Origin: Clostridia bacterium
GTDB taxonomy: Bacteria; Bacillota; Clostridia; Oscillospirales; Acutalibacteraceae
Assembly: GCA_017424125.1 (NCBI GenBank)
Contig: JAFPBM010000031.1
Span: 1-9,885 of the forward strand
DNA: 9,885 bases
Direction of reading: 5' to 3'
Shown here: in pieces, positions 6,160 to 9,885 of the stretch
Position numbering within the stretch: the first letter of the stretch is position 1
How the letters are laid out: each line of letters opens with the position of its first letter
Translations under genes and position numbers: made by a program
Notes under the pieces: model-generated
The model's input: only the letters and a program-made list of their open reading frames with translations
Database searches by the model: none
Told to the model about the DNA's origin: nothing

Positions 6160-6349
6160 AGTTTTTCTCCAAATATTATGATAGAATCTAAAATTTGGCC
6201 GGTTCTCTCGATAATGGCGACAACCTCTCGGTCGCCTTTGGGAAGTTTGCATTTTTCGCCTGGAATTCGTCCGGAATGAACAAGACGGCGGCTTGTGTTT
6301 GCAAAGCAACCTGTTTTTCACAAAGCACATCCGTCAACTGTTTTTTCAT
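6138..6349 (-). pseudogene. Possible frameshifted small gene in the fumarase leader
   Basis: From ATG at 6347-6349 the minus strand reads MKKQLTDVLCEKQVALQTQ and on to FIPDEF. After a one-base shift near 6260, the next frame reads GEKCKLPKGDREVVAIIERT, then GQILDSIIIFGEKLCEQLKR, to a stop at 6138, overlapping the fumA start. The pieces together look like one small helical, charged protein of about 70 residues. However, the first ATG overlaps the -10 box, and no ribosome site is seen, so it may be a relic or an untranslated leader. The family is not recognised. Confidence 0.3.
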
Positions 6350-6375
6350 TATATCATATTTGCCTAAAAAGTAAA
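6348..6375 (-). promoter_or_regulatory. Extended -10 promoter of the fumarase operon
   Basis: On the minus strand, TTTACT (6370-6375), a 16-base spacer ending in TGA, and TATAAT (6348-6353) form a strong extended -10 promoter. Transcription would start near 6341, giving a leader of about 180 bases before fumA. The first ten bases, TTTACTTTTT, are identical in the promoter at 7751-7778. Confidence 0.65.
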
Positions 6376-6520
6376 TGCTGACAACGTAAATTTCTTTTCA
6401 CGACAAATACTACCCCCACGCTTTGAAGAGCCCGTGGCATTGCGAGACAGCCAAACAACGACGGCGCGGGAACTGAGAGATTGCAGAATGCGGGGCAATA
6501 ACGCTACAATGGGTATAACA

Positions 6521-6547
6521 AAAGCGAGGGGAGTTTCCCCTCGCTTT
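6521..6547. terminator. Terminator of the FAD oxidoreductase gene
   Basis: AAAGCGAGGGGA (6521-6532) pairs exactly with 6536-6547 across a 3-base loop. On the minus strand the stem is followed by TTTTGTT, and it starts 3 bases after the stop codon of the oxidoreductase. Its arms resemble those of the terminator at 4613-4641. Confidence 0.85.
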
Positions 6548-6550
6548 ATA

Positions 6551-7714
6551 TTAGAGAATATCTTTTTCGTGAATAATGACACCGTTATTTATAAGTTTTT
6601 CTTGCAGTTTTGAAACATCAAGAGCTGAAAAATCGTCAGTCATAGCGGCGGCGGTACCTGCGGCTTGCCCTGTAACAGCACAGCACGGAATAACTCGCAT
6701 AACATCCCATAAGGTTTCGTTTACGGAAGTGCAACGACCTGCTACAATAAGATTCTTCATCTTAGCGTTGTAAAGCGTTCTGAAAGGCACCTCGTAAATG
6801 GGGCCGCGTTTTTTCCAATTTGAAACCATACCGATAGAGTCTTCAAAATAAGTATGCATTTCTGTATGCGCTAACTCATATTCACCAACTATTTTTCGCG
6901 TCATGCGAATTTGCGGAATGGTTGCTATTGTTGAAATAACAGCAGATGGATTGCTTTCTCTTTTTTTAAGCCAATGTTCAAGTGTCGTTTTATGTGATAG
7001 GCAAACCTGTTCAGAAAGTTCTTTGCCGTCAAGGCCGGTAAAGCGGCGGCTGATAAGCGGTTTTTCTTCCTTACCCGTCCGCTCTTCGTCGGGGATATCC
7101 GAAGCACCGACCATTTGTAACTGATATCCATTTTGGTCGGTAAAATAATACCATGCGGCAAGGACATTGCCTTGCTTAAATGTTTCGGTTGGAATCTTGG
7201 CAAATTCAGCAATATCACAATCACCCGTTGCATCTACTATCGAACGAACCGAATACGCGGTTTTGCCTGATTTATTTTGAACAAACAGCGTTTTTATACG
7301 GTTGTTTTCGGTAGCAACGTCCACAACATAACTGCCGTATAGTATATCAACATTATTTTCAATAAGTAGTTTTTCTGCTAAAACTGCAAATACCTGTGCA
7401 TTGTATTGCACCTCATAACGCTTGTCTTTTTCTGTTCTTGTGCCAATATCATCTAGCCAATTTTCAGGATATTTGTCTTCGGCACCGTAAGTAATAGACA
7501 GTTTAAGTAATTCTTCAGCAATACCAAAAGAAACCTGATGTCCAAAACCATCACAAAGAGGTAAATAAATCGTAACAAGACCTGCTGTTCCCAATCCGCC
7601 AAGCATATATTCTTTTTCAAAAAGAACAACTCTTTTTCCTTCGCGTGCAGCAGCAAGTGCTGCAGAAATTCCTGCAAAGCCACCGCCGCAAATGGCAACA
7701 TCATAGTGTTTCAA
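6551..7714 (-). CDS. FAD-dependent oxidoreductase (FAD_oxidored-like)
   Basis: A 387-residue flavoprotein. Residues 4-15 (YDVAICGGGFAG) form the Rossmann dinucleotide loop, Glu33 (VVLFEKE) would bind the adenosine ribose, DATGDCDIAEFA follows mid-protein, and near the end NLIVAGRCTSVNETLWDVMR and AVTGQAAGTAAAM form the second FAD-contact region. These features match the FAD_oxidored group (PF12831-like), whose substrates are mostly unknown; no substrate-specific motif is seen. TTG at 7714 is preferred as the start because GGGGTGG (7720-7726) lies 5 bases upstream and the mapped promoter leaves a normal leader. An in-frame ATG at 7735 would add seven residues but would leave only a few bases of leader. 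It is a single-gene unit with its own promoter and terminator. Probably cytoplasmic, as no signal peptide is seen. Confidence 0.85.
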   Translation of the reverse strand: MKHYDVAICGGGFAGISAALAAAREGKRVVLFEKEYMLGGLGTAGLVTIYLPLCDGFGHQVSFGIAEELLKLSITYGAEDKYPENWLDDIGTRTEKDKRYEVQYNAQVFAVLAEKLLIENNVDILYGSYVVDVATENNRIKTLFVQNKSGKTAYSVRSIVDATGDCDIAEFAKIPTETFKQGNVLAAWYYFTDQNGYQLQMVGASDIPDEERTGKEEKPLISRRFTGLDGKELSEQVCLSHKTTLEHWLKKRESNPSAVISTIATIPQIRMTRKIVGEYELAHTEMHTYFEDSIGMVSNWKKRGPIYEVPFRTLYNAKMKNLIVAGRCTSVNETLWDVMRVIPCCAVTGQAAGTAAAMTDDFSALDVSKLQEKLINNGVIIHEKDIL

Positions 7715-7750
7715 AATAACCACCCCATCTAACATAGTGCATCTTTATAC

Positions 7751-7778
7751 AGTATATCACAACAATCCAAAAAGTAAA
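7751..7778 (-). promoter_or_regulatory. Extended -10 promoter of the FAD oxidoreductase
   Basis: On the minus strand, TTTACT (7773-7778), a 16-base spacer ending in TGA, and TATACT (7751-7756). The predicted start near 7744 gives about 29 bases of leader before the TTG codon. The layout and the TTTACTTTTTnGG stretch match the fumarase promoter. Confidence 0.6.
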
Positions 7779-7850
7779 ATCTTGCGGTATAAATCTCCTT
7801 AAAGCGAAAATAATAGTGTCCCAATTTGTAATTTAAGCAGAAATGTATAT

Positions 7851-7931
7851 ATGAAAGCAACTGGAATAGTGAGAAGAATGGAGGAATGCGTTATAATAGG
7901 GCAAACCGCCCCAGACCCGCATAAACACTAG
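7851..7931 (+). pseudogene. N-terminal fragment of a SpoVT/AbrB-type regulator
   Basis: From the ATG at 7851 the frame reads MKATGIVRRMEE, very close to the start shared by SpoVT and AbrB-type sporulation/transition regulators (MKATGIVRRIDDLGR). The homology ends after about 12 codons. The frame then reads CVIIGQTAPDPHKH and stops at 7929-7931, well short of the roughly 80-180 residues of intact members. The sequence after about 7888 belongs to a different relic. It is best read as a decapitated gene scar and is unlikely to make a working DNA-binding protein. Confidence 0.5.
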
Positions 7932-8106
7932 CGCAGTGGCAACTACTCAGTACACCATTACTGAAGCCGCACCGAACGAACCCGACTCTCCACAAACGGG
8001 CGATAACAGTAATCTGTGGCTCTGGGCAGCTCTTGCATTTGTAAGCGGCGGAGCGCTCTTCGGTACTATTCTTTGGAAGAAAAAAGAAGAATCACAGCAA
8101 AACTAA
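7900..8106 (+). pseudogene. C-terminal sortase anchor of a lost surface protein
   Basis: This 68-codon frame has no start codon with a ribosome site and follows a TAG at 7897-7899. It ends in a classic cell-wall sorting signal: SPQTGD (7987-8004), then a hydrophobic span LWLWAALAFVSGGALFGTIL, then the positive tail WKKKEE. SPQTG is a sortase-type variant of LPXTG common in Clostridia. Only the anchor and a short Thr/Glu/Pro-rich linker survive; the exported N-terminal part is absent. It is joined to the AbrB-like fragment, so the junction near 7888-7900 is probably a deletion endpoint. Confidence 0.75.
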
Positions 8107-8327
8107 ATTAAGCATGTTCGCATTTTGAGACCTTTCTTATAACATTTCCAGTCCCGCATATACGCCAGGCAATGCCAAACCAACCGGATGATTGCCTAGA
8201 AGAATACCATACCACCACAAAAGACGGCAAAACAGCCGCCAGAGAACCCACGGAAACCAACACCCTCACAGAAGAAGGGGGCTTCTTGTACTGTCTGTAC
8301 GTCTGTACAATTTGGGGCAGTTCACAA
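8107..8327. other. Intergenic stretch with no recognised gene
   Basis: About 220 bases between the surface-protein relic and the glycosyltransferase promoter. Open frames on both strands lack ribosome sites and recognisable families. The only structure seen is the GTAC-containing repeat at 8286-8310. Confidence 0.5.
8286..8310. repeat. GTAC inverted/direct repeat upstream of the glycosyltransferase promoter
   Basis: TTGTAC (8286-8291) and GTACAA (8305-8310) are inverted, with a third GTAC between them (8297-8300); CTGTAC appears twice in direct orientation. The element ends 17 bases before the -35 box, a reasonable place for an activator or repressor. No known operator is recognised. Confidence 0.3.
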
Positions 8328-8356
8328 TTGACTTTGGGCTTCAAATTGTCTATAAT
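8328..8356 (+). promoter_or_regulatory. Sigma-A promoter of the glycosyltransferase
   Basis: TTGACT (8328-8333), a 17-base spacer and TATAAT (8351-8356) make a near-consensus promoter. The start codon is 86 bases after the -10, giving a leader of about 80 bases. Confidence 0.75.
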
Positions 8357-8442
8357 GCTTGTTGTAGCTTTGGCGTTGGAACGGTGGTTTTTGTTGTTTC
8401 CAGCTTCAATGACCAACATCCCTGTGTTAGGAGTGATAGTTC

Positions 8443-9444
8443 ATGGTGGTTTCGTTTGTGATTGTGGCATACAACGCGCAAAATAACATTAGCAATCTAT
8501 TTGAATGCTTGAAAAAGCAGACCTATCCCAAAGATAAAATCGAAGTAATTTTGGTTGACGGCAATTCCGTGGATGAGACGAAAAAACTTATGTTGGAGTT
8601 TTCAAAATCGCATGAGTTTCGTCGGATAATTGTATTGGACAACCCCAAGCGCACTCTGCCTTGTGGCTGGAATGTTGCGTTGGCCGAAGTGCAAGGGGAT
8701 GTCATAGTGAGAATCGATGCCCACGCCACCATGTCCGAAGATTTCATTGAAAAAAACGTGTATCACATCCAACAGGGCAAGGATATTTGTTGCGGCAAGG
8801 TTTTAAGCATTCTGGACAAAGCTCACCATTGGGGGAAAACCGTAAATTTGGCGGAAAACTCCATGTTTGGGGGTAGTGCCGCCTCGTTCAGACGCGCAGA
8901 GCAGCCCGGCTTTGTCAGCACGGGCGCTTTTGCCATGTATCGCAAGTCGGTGTTTGATTCAGTCGGCAGCTATGACGAACGCCTGGCCCGAACCGAGGAT
9001 AACGAAATGCACTACCGTATGAAAAAGGCGGGCTATCGCTTTTTTTATGACCCCGAAATCATCACTAAGCGGCAAACTCGTTCCTCATTTAGCAAGCTGA
9101 TTAAACAAAAATATTTGAACGGCTATTGGATTGGGCTTACAATGGGGGTCCAGCCGCGTTGCTTCTCCCTATACCATTTTGTTCCCCTCGCATTTTTGCT
9201 GGGCATTATTATAACGACGATGCTCGCCTTATTCGGGCTTTGGCATTTGGCCGCCTTGCTGTGGTCAATGTATGCTCTTGTAGCCGTCGCCATGGCGATT
9301 GTATCCGTTGGCACTTCCACAGATACGTCTTGGTACTGTGTGCTGTTGCCGTTCATGTTCTTGGCCTTGCACGTTGGCTACGGACTCGGTACGCTCATAG
9401 GACTCATCAAGCTCCCGTGGTGGAAAAAGCGGTTTTTAGTTTAA
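8443..9444 (+). CDS. Family 2 glycosyltransferase with C-terminal membrane segments (ExoA-like)
   Basis: A 333-residue protein. The GT-A domain is at residues 1-230: SFVIVAYNAQNNI (4-16), VILVDGNSVDET (35-46, nucleotide-binding Asp39), VRIDAHATM (89-97, Asp92 in the DxD/DxH site) and ARTEDNEMHYRMKKAG (182-197, candidate catalytic acidic residues). Hydrophobic stretches at about 246-290 and 297-322 would put two or three segments in the membrane, with the active domain on the cytoplasmic face. This layout resembles ExoA/SpsQ-type enzymes that add a sugar to a lipid-linked polysaccharide repeat. AGGAG (8429-8433) sets the ATG. It appears to be a single-gene unit with its own promoter. Donor and acceptor sugars cannot be read; capsule, exopolysaccharide or teichoic-type glycan are all possible. 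Confidence 0.88.
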   Translation: MVVSFVIVAYNAQNNISNLFECLKKQTYPKDKIEVILVDGNSVDETKKLMLEFSKSHEFRRIIVLDNPKRTLPCGWNVALAEVQGDVIVRIDAHATMSEDFIEKNVYHIQQGKDICCGKVLSILDKAHHWGKTVNLAENSMFGGSAASFRRAEQPGFVSTGAFAMYRKSVFDSVGSYDERLARTEDNEMHYRMKKAGYRFFYDPEIITKRQTRSSFSKLIKQKYLNGYWIGLTMGVQPRCFSLYHFVPLAFLLGIIITTMLALFGLWHLAALLWSMYALVAVAMAIVSVGTSTDTSWYCVLLPFMFLALHVGYGLGTLIGLIKLPWWKKRFLV

Positions 9445-9629
9445 CATGCATGGATGGCCGATGAATTAGCGTTTAAATAAAACGCTTTGCTCTGTAAATT
9501 TGCACGGCCACCATTTGCAAAATAAGGAGTCCTTTGTTGCGAGGGCACGAGCAAAACCCTATCGACACCTTTCGACAAATTTTGTTTGGCGATACATAGT
9601 TTGGTACAAAGATACAATAAATAGTAAAA
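9445..9629. other. Intergenic stretch downstream of the glycosyltransferase
   Basis: No gene is recognised. A weak 7-bp AT-rich stem (9468-9474 with 9480-9486) lacks a U-tract. The main transcription stop is the stem-loop at 9630-9650. Confidence 0.5.
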
Positions 9630-9660
9630 CGGAGCAGAAATTCTGCTCCGATTTTGTTTT
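9630..9660. terminator. Bidirectional terminator between glycosyltransferase and mraY
   Basis: CGGAGCAGAA (9630-9639) and its exact complement (9641-9650) flank one A and are followed by ATTTTGTTTT. The minus-strand side is followed by ATTT/TTTA-rich sequence, so it can also end the mraY transcript. It lies between two convergent genes. Confidence 0.85.
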
Positions 9661-9717
9661 ATTATATATCACTATTTGAAGATGTGCATATTTTAGAAAG
9701 AATTTTGCTTTCAAATT

Positions 9718-9885
9718 TTAAAAACTTATTTTTAATTTTTCCGTAATGTTTATCCCAAAGAGCGCTGCTGTCCAGAAAAGTCCTACTACCATTGTTTCTT
9801 TGAGTCCGCAGAGTTCGAAGTGATGATGGAGCGGTGACATCTTGAACACGCGCTTTCCAGTAGTCTTGAATGATACTACCTGAAT
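9718..9885 (-). CDS. mraY: Phospho-N-acetylmuramoyl-pentapeptide-transferase (MraY), 3' end only
   Basis: The minus strand from the right edge reads [20 protein letters not shown] then [12 protein letters not shown] and a final hydrophobic segment, ending at TAA 9718-9720 after 55 residues. The [14 protein letters not shown] motif is diagnostic of the C-terminal cytoplasmic loop of MraY, the integral membrane enzyme that transfers phospho-MurNAc-pentapeptide from UDP to undecaprenyl phosphate to make lipid I. The histidine cluster lies near the active site. The rest of the gene, about 270 residues, is outside the window. It is followed by a terminator rather than by murD, so it is the last gene of its transcript. 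Confidence 0.9.
   Translation of the reverse strand: MQVVSFKTTGKRVFKMSPLHHHFELCGLKETMVVGLFWTAALFGINITEKLKISF

Noticed and set aside
5320..6330. A longer fumarase alpha start giving 336 residues.
   Set aside because: The extra residues are Arg/Pro-rich and unlike the family, while the internal ATG at 6159 has a good ribosome site and begins the homology.
6364..6582. A 72-codon minus-strand frame between the oxidoreductase and fumarase.
   Set aside because: It starts inside the oxidoreductase gene, passes through the terminator stem and matches no family.
8108..8419. A 103-codon minus-strand open frame with a hydrophobic stretch.
   Set aside because: It has no ribosome site, no recognised family, and it runs across a strong plus-strand promoter and the leader of the glycosyltransferase.
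8172..8486. A 104-codon plus-strand frame overlapping the glycosyltransferase start.
   Set aside because: It lacks a ribosome site, contains the promoter, and overlaps a clear gene in another frame.
9468..9486. A 7-bp stem just after the glycosyltransferase stop.
   Set aside because: The stem is short and AT-rich with no U-tract; the stem-loop at 9630-9650 is a far better terminator.

Overview
The window looks like chromosomal DNA from an anaerobic, low-to-moderate GC Firmicute, most likely a gut-type Clostridia (Oscillospiraceae or a relative). The reasons are the two-subunit [4Fe-4S] fumarase, a sortase-type SPQTGD cell-wall anchor remnant, a LicC/LicD-type surface-decoration locus, strong GAGG-type ribosome binding sites, and sigma-A promoters that often have extended -10 (TGnTATAAT) elements. 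This assignment is inference. There is no rRNA, tRNA, CRISPR array or intact mobile element.

Layout. (1) 38-2840 is a surface-polymer decoration locus. A LicC-like nucleotidyltransferase (minus strand) is divergent from an unusual XRE helix-turn-helix/IspD-like fusion protein, followed by a LicD phosphotransferase. Each gene has its own promoter. The licD reading frame is broken by a one-base frameshift, with a recognisable C-terminal tail continuing out of frame to 2840. (2) 2976-3838 is a zone of gene decay. A perfect 21-bp stem-loop is followed by a headless, frameshifted DeoR-family regulator (minus strand), which abuts a headless SIS-type sugar-phosphate isomerase (plus strand). The head-to-head arrangement suggests that one deletion removed a divergent promoter region and both 5' ends. 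The next gene, a long YjbQ-family protein, is intact but may have lost its original promoter. (3) 4613-6547 is a fumarase alpha-beta operon (minus strand) bracketed by two stem-loop terminators with near-identical arms. Its leader contains a possible frameshifted small gene. (4) 6551-7778 is a FAD-dependent oxidoreductase (minus strand) with its own promoter. (5) 7851-8106 holds the first dozen codons of a SpoVT/AbrB-type regulator followed directly by the C-terminal anchor of a sortase-linked surface protein, a second scar of lost genes. (6) 8328-9444 is a promoter and a membrane-anchored family 2 glycosyltransferase. It converges on the 3' end of mraY (minus strand, running off the right edge), with a bidirectional terminator between them.

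Functionally, the LicC-like enzyme, LicD, the glycosyltransferase and MraY all fit cell-envelope polymer synthesis or decoration. The XRE-IspD fusion sits between the nucleotidyltransferase and the phosphotransferase and is the best candidate for something under-described: a DNA-binding protein whose enzyme-like domain has lost canonical IspD residues, so it may sense a CDP-linked metabolite and control the locus. The fumarase and FAD oxidoreductase are central or redox metabolism genes with similar promoters. All family assignments come from reading motifs by eye; no database search was possible.
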